NCBI GenBank assembly: GCA_029262355.1
Contig: JAJCZO010000349.1
Location: 1 to 32,639 of the forward strand
From: Deltaproteobacteria bacterium
Lineage (GTDB): Bacteria; Desulfobacterota; Binatia; UBA12015
Length of the DNA stretch: 32,639 nucleotides
Direction: 5' to 3'
A program made the position numbers and the translations under genes. The notes under the pieces were generated by a model. That model saw nothing but the letters and a program-made list of their open reading frames with translations, did not search any database and had not been told where the DNA came from. Shown in pieces: positions 8,512 through 15,356 of this stretch. Position 1 is the first letter of the stretch. The number at the start of each line of letters is the position of its first letter.

Positions 8512-8760
8512 ATGTGTCTCGCGGTACCAGGGCGAATCGAGTCGATCCGGGGGGGAGATCCTCTCCTGCGCACGGCGTCCGTCTGCTTCGACGGGGCTGT
8601 GCGCCAGATCGAGCTCGCGTATACGCCAGAGGCGAAGGTCGGCGACTACGTATTGGTTCATGTTGGCTTCGCGATCTCGGTGCTCGATGAGAAGGCGGCG
8701 CTACGCTCACTCCATCTACTCGAAGAGGCGACGCGCGCCGTTACCCAGGGCGAGTCGTGA
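8512..8760 (+). CDS. hypC: HypC/HupF hydrogenase assembly chaperone
   Basis: HypC is a small chaperone that works with HypD in assembly of the Fe(CN)2CO unit and hands it to the large subunit. The 82-aa product begins M-C-L-A-V-P-G, with the essential N-terminal Cys2 exposed after Met removal. The ATG at 8512 is fixed by this motif and by GGAGGT at 8497-8502 overlapping the end of hypF. Its stop overlaps the hypD start as GTGA, so HypC and HypD are made in step. Confidence 0.95.
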   Translation: MCLAVPGRIESIRGGDPLLRTASVCFDGAVRQIELAYTPEAKVGDYVLVHVGFAISVLDEKAALRSLHLLEEATRAVTQGES

Positions 8761-9878
8761 AGTTTCGCGACGAGTACCGCGAGGGGGCGGCGGCGCGCGA
8801 GTGCGCATCGGCGATCTCCCGAATCGCGACGCGCCGGTGGACGTTGATGGAAGTGTGTGGCGGGCAGACCAACGCGATCGTTCGCCATGGGCTCGATCAG
8901 CTTCTGCCCGAGGCGGTCGATCTCGTGCATGGTCCGGGCTGCCCGGTGTGCGTGACGCCGGTCGAGATCATCGACAAGGCTCATGCGATCGCCGGCCGCG
9001 ACGGGGTGATCTTCTGCTCGTTCGGCGACATGCTGCGCGTTCCGGGGTCGAATGGAGACCTTCTCGGCGTCCGTGCCCTCGGAGCCGACGTGCGCGTGGT
9101 CTACTCGCCGCTGGACGCCGTTCGGATCGCTCAGGCCAATTCGGAGAAGCAGGTCGTGTTCTTCGCCGTCGGCTTCGAGACGACGGCGCCCGCGAACGCC
9201 ATGGCCGCGAAGCGGGCACTGGATGAGAATGTCGAGAACTTCTCGCTGCTGACGTCGCACGTCCTCGTCCCTCCTGCGCTCGAGGCGATCCTGGGCGCAG
9301 CGGAGAACCGCGTCCAGGCGTTCCTGGCAGCAGGGCACGTATGCACGATCATGGGTTTTGAGGAGTATGAACCGCTCGCGGCGAAGTACGGCGTCCCGAT
9401 CGTCGTGACCGGCTTCGAGCCCCTCGACATCTTGCAAGGTGTGCTGATGTGCGTGCTCCAGCTCGAAGCCGGGAGAGCGGAAGTGGAGAACCAGTATGCC
9501 CGCTCCGTGCGGCGCACCGGAAACGCGGCGGCGATCGCGTTGCTGCGGGACGTGTTCGAAGTCGTGGGACGCAAGTGGCGCGGGTTGGGTGCTCTGCCCC
9601 GCAGTGGTCTCGGATTGCGTGGTCGATACCGTGTTCTCGATGCCGAGCGCCGCTTCGGTGTCGAGGGCATCGAGGCGACGGAATCCTCCGAGTGCCGCAG
9701 TGGCCTGGTCCTGCGTGGGCAGATCAAGCCGGCTGAATGTGCGTCGTTCGGCGCCGGTTGCACGCCCGAAACACCCCTCGGAGCACCGATGGTCTCCGAC
9801 GAAGGCGCGTGCGCCGCGTACTTTCGATATCGGCGCCGGTCCGCCGTCGGAACGTCGGGGTCCCTCGAAACGCCTTAG
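8757..9878 (+). CDS. hypD: HypD, Fe(CN)2CO assembly protein
   Basis: HypD is the iron-sulfur scaffold on which cyanide and CO are attached to iron. The 373-aa product has [11 protein letters not shown] with Cys34 and [11 protein letters not shown] with Cys62 and Cys65. It also has [25 protein letters not shown] and the C-terminal Cys set ([38 protein letters not shown]) that holds the 4Fe-4S cluster. It is the last gene of the ten-gene operon. The next genes point the other way, and its HypE partner is about 4.3 kb downstream. No convincing terminator is seen after its stop. Confidence 0.95.
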   Translation: MKFRDEYREGAAARECASAISRIATRRWTLMEVCGGQTNAIVRHGLDQLLPEAVDLVHGPGCPVCVTPVEIIDKAHAIAGRDGVIFCSFGDMLRVPGSNGDLLGVRALGADVRVVYSPLDAVRIAQANSEKQVVFFAVGFETTAPANAMAAKRALDENVENFSLLTSHVLVPPALEAILGAAENRVQAFLAAGHVCTIMGFEEYEPLAAKYGVPIVVTGFEPLDILQGVLMCVLQLEAGRAEVENQYARSVRRTGNAAAIALLRDVFEVVGRKWRGLGALPRSGLGLRGRYRVLDAERRFGVEGIEATESSECRSGLVLRGQIKPAECASFGAGCTPETPLGAPMVSDEGACAAYFRYRRRSAVGTSGSLETP

Positions 9879-9984
9879 GAAACGGCCGATGCGGTGTCGT
9901 GGCGGCGCGCGGGCCGTGGTGGGACGCGGCTGCCGTTCGCCACCCGACTGCTCGGGGAGGTTGCGACGGTTGGCTGATCCTCGT

Positions 9985-10851
9985 TCATCCCGTGCTCCGG
10001 TGTCGCATCGTCGCATCCCCCGCGTCGCGTCCGATCACGACCCGGTCGCCGCGTCGCGACCCGCGTCCGGCGGTCAGGACGGTCCACTGGCCTCCGCCGC
10101 CGTGGTCGTCTCGGTAGATCACCACCCGGTCTCGCGTCGGGCCGAGGTTGGGTCTGCGCGCGGTGTTCGAGTAGAGGGCGGTGTAGTGTCGTCCTCCGCG
10201 CCGGGTGTGCAGGACCGGGTATTCTGCTTGGCCTCGGTTGCAGCGGCGTGGTGCGATCCTAGCGAGCGCGTCGGAGGCGGCGCCTCGCCTGTACTCCGCG
10301 TCGACGTCGAGCAACTCGGAGGTCGACGGCTGGTCCTCGGGACCCGGGACCAGCTGTACCGGCGAAGTTCGTCGACCCAAGCGTCCGGCAAGGGAGTCCC
10401 GGACTCCGCGCAGCTTGCACGGCCCGAGGCCCTCGATGGTCGCGAGCCTACCGTCGCGCGCCGTGGCTTCGAGATCGCCAAGGGTCTCGATGCCGAGTCC
10501 CTCATGGATGCGTCGGGCAAGCTCGGGGCCGATTCCGCGTACGGTCGCCAGAGTGCGCAGGGGATTCTGCTCCCCGCGGAGCCGGTCGAGGAGCCCCCAC
10601 CGGTTGGTCTGGACGAGCTCCTCGATCGAGCGCGCGAGGGATCGCCCGACGTCGGGGATTCGCTCGAGTCCGGCGCGGCCGCGGCGCCACAGGGTGTCGG
10701 CTGCGGGCTCCGCTAGCCCTCTTAGGCTCTCGGCGCCCCTTCGGTACGCTGCGACGCGCAACGCGTCGGCGCCCTGGGCTTCGAGGAGCGCGGCGGCCTC
10801 ACCAAACTGAGCAGCGATGCTCGCATTCGACGGATCGACGGTTGGTCTCAC
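9985..10851 (-). CDS. HhH protein resembling the N-terminus of PolX, without polymerase domain
   Basis: A 288-aa protein. Residues about 10-170 resemble the 8-kDa and helix-hairpin-helix part of family X DNA polymerases: AAQFGEAAALLEAQGADALR, AAYRRGAESLRGLA, then HhH-like LERIPDVGRSLARSIEELV, TVRGIGPELARRIHEGLGI and TIEGLGPCKLRGVRDSLAG. The nucleotidyltransferase and PHP domains are absent. Instead a C-terminal segment of about 110 aa has TSELLDVDAEYRRGA, RGGRHYTALYSNTA and TRDRVVIYRDD; I recall this from uncharacterised homologues. DNA binding is inferred, catalysis is not. GTG 10851 is chosen because homology starts just after it and a -24/-12-like element lies before it; the frame stays open to 10953. 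It sits downstream of the stress-protein gene on the same strand. Confidence 0.75.
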   Translation of the reverse strand: MRPTVDPSNASIAAQFGEAAALLEAQGADALRVAAYRRGAESLRGLAEPAADTLWRRGRAGLERIPDVGRSLARSIEELVQTNRWGLLDRLRGEQNPLRTLATVRGIGPELARRIHEGLGIETLGDLEATARDGRLATIEGLGPCKLRGVRDSLAGRLGRRTSPVQLVPGPEDQPSTSELLDVDAEYRRGAASDALARIAPRRCNRGQAEYPVLHTRRGGRHYTALYSNTARRPNLGPTRDRVVIYRDDHGGGGQWTVLTAGRGSRRGDRVVIGRDAGDATMRHRSTG

Positions 10852-10863
10852 GTCCGGGAGTCC

Positions 10864-10879
10864 TGCATCTCTCGTGCCG
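10864..10879 (-). promoter_or_regulatory. Sigma-54-like -24/-12 element before the HhH gene
   Basis: Minus-strand CGGCACGAGAGATGCA matches TGGCACG-N4-TTGCW at 10 of 12 positions with correct GG-N10-GC spacing. The -12 C is at 10865, 14 nt before GTG 10851, so predicted +1 is about 10853. Confidence 0.45.
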
Positions 10880-10966
10880 AGTGGCGCCCGAGATTCAGAC
10901 GAACGCCGATTGGCGCCAATCCGTTTACCCGATGTCGATGCCCCGAGCTCCACGGATTCGCTTCGT

Positions 10967-10984
10967 CGGGCGCGACGTCGCCCG
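10967..10984. repeat. Inverted repeat just after the stress-protein gene
   Basis: CGGGCG and CGCCCG arms flank a 6-bp spacer and include the perfect palindrome GCGACGTCGC (partly overlapping). It lies directly after the stop of the USP gene and about 115 bp upstream of the predicted HhH start. It could be an RNA hairpin or a protein site; no T-tract follows, so it is not a classical terminator. Confidence 0.3.
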
Positions 10985-10987
10985 CGA

Positions 10988-11944
10988 TCAAGCTGGCGGC
11001 CGCTCGCTGAAGGGCCGCCCTGGCGTCGCCTCCTCCGTTCGGTGGACCGTCAACACCGGGCACGGTGCCGTGGGGAGCGTCCGCTCGGCGACGCTCCCGA
11101 AGAAGACTCGCGAGATTCCCGAGCGGCCGTGCGTTCCCATCGCGATCAGGTCCGCGCCGATCCTCGACGCCTCCTGATCGATCGCATCGGCTGGTTCCCC
11201 TTCGCACTCCGTCGTCTCGACGTCGAATCCGGCATCTCGCAGCGGTGTCGCAATCTCCTCTAGCTTTCGCTGCGCGTCGTTGGCCGTCTGTCGCCGGATT
11301 CGTTCGATCGGGAACGTGCCCCACGGACTGAGGATGACCGGAACGCGCCAGACGTGGAGGAGGGTGACCTTCATGCCTTCGGAGACGGGGCCCAGCATGC
11401 GGATCGTCGTCTCCACGGCGAGGCCGGAATCGCCCGAGAAGTCCGTCGGGGCCAGTACGCGGCGGACCGGGCGGTGGACGTCCTCTTCGGTTGCCGGGAC
11501 GGCGAGTACTGGGCAAGGGGCGTCGCGGATCAGCCTCGCGGCGACGCTGCCCAGGAAGGTCCGCTTGAGGCCCGTGAGACCCCGCGTCCCGACGACGACC
11601 AAGTCTGCGTTCTCTTCTACGGCGGCGTCGATGATCGCAGGCCCCGACGGGCCGACTTCCATCCGGGCCTCGATCTCGACCCCGGATCTGCGTCGCTTCG
11701 CGACCTCCTCGTTGAGGAGTTCGCGAGAGCATTCCTTCTGCTGCTCGTAGATGTCCGGTGGGAGGTTGACGAACTCGGGTACCGCGGCGGGCCCGATCGG
11801 AGGCGCGACGGCGTGGAACAACACCAACCGAGCGTTGTGGACTCGAGCCAGGTCCTGCGCCCAATCGAGTGCCCGGGCGGCGTTCTCGGAGAAGTCCATT
11901 GCCGCCAGGACGGTCTTCACGGCCGGCGCTCCTTGGTTCGACAT
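10988..11944 (-). CDS. Tandem universal stress protein (two UspA domains)
   Basis: A 318-aa cytoplasmic protein with two UspA domains, about residues 9-157 and 160-300. Each begins with a beta-strand and Asp (TVLAAMDFSENAARAL; RVLAPTDFSGDSGLAV). Each ends with a G-X2-G-X9-G-S type ATP-binding loop (GTRGLTGLKRTFLGSVA; GTHGRSGISRVFFGSVAE) followed by CPVLAV or CPVLTV. Both domains therefore look ATP-binding. Such proteins are induced by oxygen limitation, starvation or energy stress in many bacteria. ATG 11944 has GGGAGG 7 nt upstream; the frame stays open to 12034 but lacks resemblance there. There is no -24/-12-like element here, so I expect co-transcription with the CBS gene, whose stop is 70 nt upstream. 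Confidence 0.92.
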   Translation of the reverse strand: MSNQGAPAVKTVLAAMDFSENAARALDWAQDLARVHNARLVLFHAVAPPIGPAAVPEFVNLPPDIYEQQKECSRELLNEEVAKRRRSGVEIEARMEVGPSGPAIIDAAVEENADLVVVGTRGLTGLKRTFLGSVAARLIRDAPCPVLAVPATEEDVHRPVRRVLAPTDFSGDSGLAVETTIRMLGPVSEGMKVTLLHVWRVPVILSPWGTFPIERIRRQTANDAQRKLEEIATPLRDAGFDVETTECEGEPADAIDQEASRIGADLIAMGTHGRSGISRVFFGSVAERTLPTAPCPVLTVHRTEEATPGRPFSERPPA

Positions 11945-12014
11945 TGCTCTGCCTCCCTGACCTCGTTGTGGGTCTTTGGACGCCGGGGTTCCGGGCTCGG
12001 TCCGTCGCATGGGC

Positions 12015-12401
12015 TCAGAGCTCGGACAGGACACGCAGGGCGTCTGTGCTCGTGAATATCCCGACGAGCACGCCTGCGTCCGTTACCAGAGCGCTCGTGA
12101 TGCCACGGGTGACCATCGCACCTGCGACCTCGGGGATCGTGGAGAGCGGATCGACGCTCAATACGTCGCGGGTGCAGACGTCTGCGACCTTCTTTTCGCC
12201 AGCCGTCCCACCGAAACGCAGCCACGCGTCCTGCACGTCCTGGCGAGACAGCACACCGAGGAGCCTCACCCCGTCCATGACCGGGATGTGTCGGATGTGG
12301 TGCTCGCTCATGAGCTGCACCGCGACGCTCAGCGGCTCGTGGTGCTCGACCTCCTGTGGGAGGCGACTCATGTAGTCGCGAACGGGTGTGCTCTTGCGCA
12401 T
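12015..12401 (-). CDS. CBS-domain pair protein
   Basis: A 128-aa protein made of two CBS domains, a module that binds adenine nucleotides (AMP, ATP, SAM or NADH in different families) and signals energy state. Domain 1 (about residues 5-60) has VRDYMSRLPQEVEHHEPLSV and HHIRHIPVMDGVRLLGVLS. Domain 2 (about 70-128) has VADVCTRDVLSVDPLSTI and RGITSALVTDAGVLVGIFTS. The ATG at 12401 gives the usual start of a stand-alone CBS pair; the open frame up to 12677 is unlike protein. Stand-alone CBS pairs beside universal stress proteins are familiar from hypoxia regulons such as DosR in mycobacteria, but no homology to that regulon is implied. Confidence 0.9.
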   Translation of the reverse strand: MRKSTPVRDYMSRLPQEVEHHEPLSVAVQLMSEHHIRHIPVMDGVRLLGVLSRQDVQDAWLRFGGTAGEKKVADVCTRDVLSVDPLSTIPEVAGAMVTRGITSALVTDAGVLVGIFTSTDALRVLSEL

Positions 12402-12639
12402 GGGCCGTATGGGATGCACGAGCGATGCCAAGCTCAGCCGTTCTTCGATGCATACGCCGCTTCGGGGCGTCTCGGCGAAGAGAATCCAGCCCCCCAAGGC
12501 TTCCCGGAAACGCGAATGGCGCCCCCGGGTGCGTGGCCAGCCTCGGGGGATCGCGGCGAAGAGGCTCCGTCCTGGGCCTTTTGCGCCGGCCTCATGCGCC
12601 TCGGTCGCCATTGCTGGAGTGTGGGCGGCACGAGGGCGG
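12402..12639. other. Intergenic region between the CBS gene and gdhA
   Basis: 238 bp with no gene I can support. It holds the -24/-12-like element at 12415-12430 and the 10-bp direct repeat CGGCGAAGAG at 12473-12482 and 12554-12563. The first copy overlaps a TCTC-N6-GAGA dyad (12470-12483), the same layout as the dyad before hydB. Confidence 0.5.
12415..12430 (-). promoter_or_regulatory. Sigma-54-like -24/-12 element before the CBS gene
   Basis: Minus-strand TGGCATCGCTCGTGCA matches TGGCACG-N4-TTGCW at 9 of 12 positions with correct GG-N10-GC spacing. The -12 C at 12416 is 15 nt before ATG 12401. Weaker than the hydB, hypE and ppsA elements but in the same position relative to the gene. Confidence 0.35.
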
Positions 12640-13953
12640 TCACTCGAGGCCGCTGGCGAAGTACTCGCGCGTACCACGAGACTCGATCGCCTCGCCGATT
12701 CGGCGGATCGCGTGGGCGTAGGCCGATTGGCGCAGGCTGATGTCGTGGCGCTCTGCTCGGTTTCGCACCTCGTGGAAGTGGGTCGTAAGCCTCGCGCGTA
12801 GGCGCTCGTGGACCTCGTCGAGTGTCCAGTAGTAGCCCGAGCGGTTTTGGGTCCATTCGAAGTAGCTGACAGTGACGCCCCCTGCGTTGGCGAGGACGTC
12901 CGGGATGATCAGAGTTCCCCGGTCGTTCAGGATGGCGTCTGCGGCGCGCGTCGTAGGTCCGTTGGCGAGTTCGACGATCGTTGATGCGCGGATGCGGCTC
13001 GCATTGCTCTCGGTGATCTGGTTCTCGCGCGCGGCCGGGATCAGCACGTCGACGTCGAGTTCGAGGAGTTCCTCGTTCGTGAGGTCGTCATGGTCTTGCG
13101 CGCGGCAGACCGAACCCTCGCAGTAGACGGCGCGCAGCTCGCGGGTTTCTTCCTTCACCCGATGAATGCTCGTGGGGTCGAGCCCCGACGCCCGGTGAAT
13201 CCCACCCTGAGAATCGCTCACGGCCACGATCTGGTAGCCGTCGTCGTGGAGAAGGCGCGCGATATGGTATCCCGCGTTGCCGAAGCCCTGGACGGCCACT
13301 TTCGTTTCCGCCGGATCGCAGCCGCGAATCTTCTCGAGCTCCTTCAAGATGTAGTAGCCGCCTCGTGCGGTCGCATCGTCGCGCCCGAGCGAGCCCCCGG
13401 CCGCTACCGGCTTGCCGGTGACCACCGCCGGCGTATTCTCGCCCCGGATCTTTTGATACTCGTCGGCCATCCAGCCCATGACCGTCGCGTTCGTGTAGAG
13501 ATCCGGCGCGGGGATGTCGCGATCTGGGCCGATGAAGCTCCCCATCGCCGCGACGTAACTGCGAGAGAGGCGTTCGAGTTCGGTGCGCGAGAGCCTCTTG
13601 GGGTCGACCGCGATTCCACCCTTTGCGCCGCCGAATGGAAGGTGCACGGCCGAGCACTTGATCGTCATCCAGAAGGCGAGGGTGGATACTTCGTCGGCAT
13701 TCACGTCGCGGTCGTAGCGGACCCCGCCCTTGGTCGGGCCCAACGCATCGTTGTACCGAACGCGATAGCCCCGGAAGATCCGCAACGATCCGTCGTCCAT
13801 CCGCACCGGTATCGATACGATCTTCGATTCCTTGGGGTGATGGAGCTTTTCGATGACCTCGTCGTGTACCTCGGCGTACCGTGCCGCTTCCTCGAGCTGT
13901 CGGTGTGCCTCCTGTAACTGGGAGGGCGTGCGCGGGTCTACACTCATGGTCAT
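12640..13953 (-). CDS. gdhA: Glu/Leu/Phe/Val dehydrogenase, probably glutamate dehydrogenase
   Basis: Catalyses reversible oxidative deamination of an amino acid, most likely glutamate to 2-oxoglutarate and ammonia, with NAD(P). The 437-aa product carries GPTKGGVRYDRDV (residues 72-84), the catalytic-Lys segment PFGGAKGGI (Lys111) and IPAPDLYTNATVMGWMADEY. The Rossmann motif VAVQGFGNAGYHIARLL and the C-terminal ELANGPTTRAADAILNDRG are also present. Length is that of hexameric bacterial and archaeal enzymes. ATG 13953 or ATG 13947 can start the protein; the frame stays open far upstream to 14292 only as a shadow. A leucine-type specificity cannot be excluded by eye. It is divergent from hypE, and both appear to have -24/-12-like promoters in the shared spacer. 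Confidence 0.93.
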   Translation of the reverse strand: MTMSVDPRTPSQLQEAHRQLEEAARYAEVHDEVIEKLHHPKESKIVSIPVRMDDGSLRIFRGYRVRYNDALGPTKGGVRYDRDVNADEVSTLAFWMTIKCSAVHLPFGGAKGGIAVDPKRLSRTELERLSRSYVAAMGSFIGPDRDIPAPDLYTNATVMGWMADEYQKIRGENTPAVVTGKPVAAGGSLGRDDATARGGYYILKELEKIRGCDPAETKVAVQGFGNAGYHIARLLHDDGYQIVAVSDSQGGIHRASGLDPTSIHRVKEETRELRAVYCEGSVCRAQDHDDLTNEELLELDVDVLIPAARENQITESNASRIRASTIVELANGPTTRAADAILNDRGTLIIPDVLANAGGVTVSYFEWTQNRSGYYWTLDEVHERLRARLTTHFHEVRNRAERHDISLRQSAYAHAIRRIGEAIESRGTREYFASGLE

Positions 13954-13973
13954 CGTGCCTAGCGCAGGAGTGG

Positions 13974-13989
13974 AGCAAGCCGTATGCCC
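13974..13989 (-). promoter_or_regulatory. Sigma-54-like -24/-12 element before gdhA
   Basis: Minus-strand GGGCATACGGCTTGCT has a perfect -12 half (TTGCT), a weaker -24 half and correct GG-N10-GC spacing, 9 of 12 positions. Predicted +1 is about 13963, giving a 10-nt leader before ATG 13953. Confidence 0.35.
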
Positions 13990-14113
13990 CGATTCAACCG
14001 TGCCCGGCCGCGGAAGCCCGCTGGCATTTCCCATTCGCGGGGTTCTCGTGGCCGGACTTCCCGAAGTTGAGAACCGCAGCACGGATTCGTCACGAGGGCA
14101 GGGGCGCCGTGCA

Positions 14114-14129
14114 TGGCACGCGGGCTGCG
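14114..14129 (+). promoter_or_regulatory. Sigma-54-like -24/-12 element before hypE
   Basis: TGGCACGCGGGCTGCG has a perfect TGGCACG -24 half and CTGCG at -12, 10 of 12 positions, with GG-N10-GC kept. The -12 C at 14128 is 15 nt before ATG 14143; predicted +1 is about 14140. If correct, hypE is transcribed independently of the main hyp operon. Confidence 0.5.
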
Positions 14130-14142
14130 ATGGGAGGGGCGT

Positions 14143-15204
14143 ATGCTGAAGCCGACGTCCGAACTGGGGAGCATGGCCTGTCCGATCTCGGTGGAGCGGT
14201 ACCCGACCGTCACGTTGGCCCACGGCGACGGTGGTCGACTGACGCATGAGCTCATCGAAGGAGTGTTTCATCGAGCCTTTGGGAACACGCATCTACACCG
14301 AGCGCACGATGGGGCGGTGGTCGATGTCCCCGGCCGACGGGTGGCGTTTACGACCGATTCGTACGTGGTGAGACCGCTCTTCTTCCCGGGAGGCGACATC
14401 GGAAGCCTCGCCGTCCACGGGACCGTCAACGATCTTGCGATGTGCGGCGCCAGGCCCCGGTACCTGAGCGCGAGCTTTCTCCTCGAAGAGGGTTTCTCCA
14501 TGGAGACGCTCTGGCGCGTGGTCCGATCGATGGCCGCGGCGGCGGAGGCCGCCGATGTGGAGGTCGTCACCGGGGACACCAAGGTCGTCGATCACGGCAA
14601 GGGCGACGGTGTCTACATCAACACGGCCGGTGTGGGCGTCCTCGAGCACGACGTCGATATCCACCCCGGGGCCGTGGGCGACGGCGACGTCGTGCTGCTC
14701 AGCGGCGATCCGGGTCGTCACGGACTCGCCGTACTGACTGCGCGTGAGGAGCTTTCGTTCGAGCACGAGATATCGAGCGACGCGGCGTCGGTCGCGGAAC
14801 CGGTCCTCGGGTTGCTCGCGGCGGGGCTCGAGGTGCACTGCCTACGCGACATTACCCGAGGGGGCCTTGCCACGGGGTTGGTCGAGATCGCCGAGACCGC
14901 AGGGGTTTCGATCGAGATCGAGGAGAAGGCGGTCCCGGTCACACCCGTCGTGCGCGGGGGCTGCGAGTTGTTGGGGCTGGACCCCCTCTATCTCGCGAGC
15001 GAAGGGCGTTTCGTCGCGGTGGTGGCCGAGGCCGATGCTGGGGCGGCGCTGCAGGTCATGCGCGGCTACGAGATTTCGCGGGACGCTCAGCGAATCGGTC
15101 GGGTGCTCCGCGACCCGCGGTCGGGGGTCTGTCTGCGGACCGCGTTGGGTACGAGCCGGGTGCTGGAGCGGCTGGCCGGGGCGAGCCTACCGCGGATCTG
15201 CTGA
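14143..15204 (+). CDS. hypE: HypE carbamoyl dehydratase
   Basis: HypE accepts the carbamoyl group from HypF on its C-terminal Cys and dehydrates it with ATP to a thiocyanate, the cyanide donor for the NiFe site. The 353-aa product (from 14143) shows the AIR-synthase fold: LAHGDGGRLTHELIEGVF, TTDSYVVRPLFFPGGDIG, HGTVNDLAMCGARP, EVVTGDTKVVDHGKGDG and CLRDITRGGLATGLVEIA. It ends with the canonical P-R-I-C, so the carbamoylated Cys is in place. ATG 14143 has GGGAGGGG just upstream. ATG 14173 (product starting MACPISVERY) fits many homologues and would suit a transcript beginning near 14140, and ATG 14113 is also in frame. It completes the HypF-E-C-D set but is split from it by four opposite-strand genes. 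Confidence 0.95.
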   Translation: MLKPTSELGSMACPISVERYPTVTLAHGDGGRLTHELIEGVFHRAFGNTHLHRAHDGAVVDVPGRRVAFTTDSYVVRPLFFPGGDIGSLAVHGTVNDLAMCGARPRYLSASFLLEEGFSMETLWRVVRSMAAAAEAADVEVVTGDTKVVDHGKGDGVYINTAGVGVLEHDVDIHPGAVGDGDVVLLSGDPGRHGLAVLTAREELSFEHEISSDAASVAEPVLGLLAAGLEVHCLRDITRGGLATGLVEIAETAGVSIEIEEKAVPVTPVVRGGCELLGLDPLYLASEGRFVAVVAEADAGAALQVMRGYEISRDAQRIGRVLRDPRSGVCLRTALGTSRVLERLAGASLPRIC

Positions 15205-15356
15205 CCGACCGGTTCTCGCAGAGCGCCAGCCGTCCGTTGGCCCGATAGCCGATCCGACCGGTGAGAATTCTTGGCGCTTCTCATTGGCAGGCGCGCGAAC
15301 GGGGATTCGCGTGGTGCGGTGCATCGCCTGGCACGCCGAGTGCAGCGCACCAGAGC
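15205..15356. promoter_or_regulatory. hypE-ppsA intergenic region with direct repeats
   Basis: 152 bp. CCGACCGGT occurs at 15205-15213 and 15254-15262, about 150 and 100 bp before the predicted ppsA transcription start. GTTCTCG (15212-15218) follows the first copy and GAGAATT (15263-15269) the second. The -24/-12-like element is at 15329-15344. The arrangement resembles two activator sites upstream of a sigma-54 promoter. Confidence 0.4.
15329..15344 (+). promoter_or_regulatory. Sigma-54-like -24/-12 element before ppsA
   Basis: TGGCACGCCGAGTGCA matches TGGCACG-N4-TTGCW at 11 of 12 positions, the best match in the window. The -12 C at 15343 is 14 nt before ATG 15357; predicted +1 is about 15355. 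Confidence 0.55.

Larger units (their letters stand above)
13954..14142. promoter_or_regulatory. Divergent promoter region between gdhA and hypE
   Basis: 189 bp with a -24/-12-like element for each direction (13974-13989 minus, 14114-14129 plus). Between them are the inverted arms GGTTCTC (14041-14047) and GAGAACC (14069-14075) and an inner ACTTC-CC-GAAGT dyad (14056-14067). The centre lies about 80-95 bp from both predicted starts, so one bound activator could serve both genes. Confidence 0.45.

Noticed and set aside
9882..9917. Terminator after hypD formed by ACGGCC and GGCCGT arms
   Set aside because: The loop is 24 nt and no T-tract follows; chance pairing is likely in this GC-rich DNA.
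13954..14292. Long upstream extension of gdhA to ATG 14292
   Set aside because: It would overlap the opposite-strand hypE and add residues absent from the family; ATG 13953/13947 gives the standard N-terminus.
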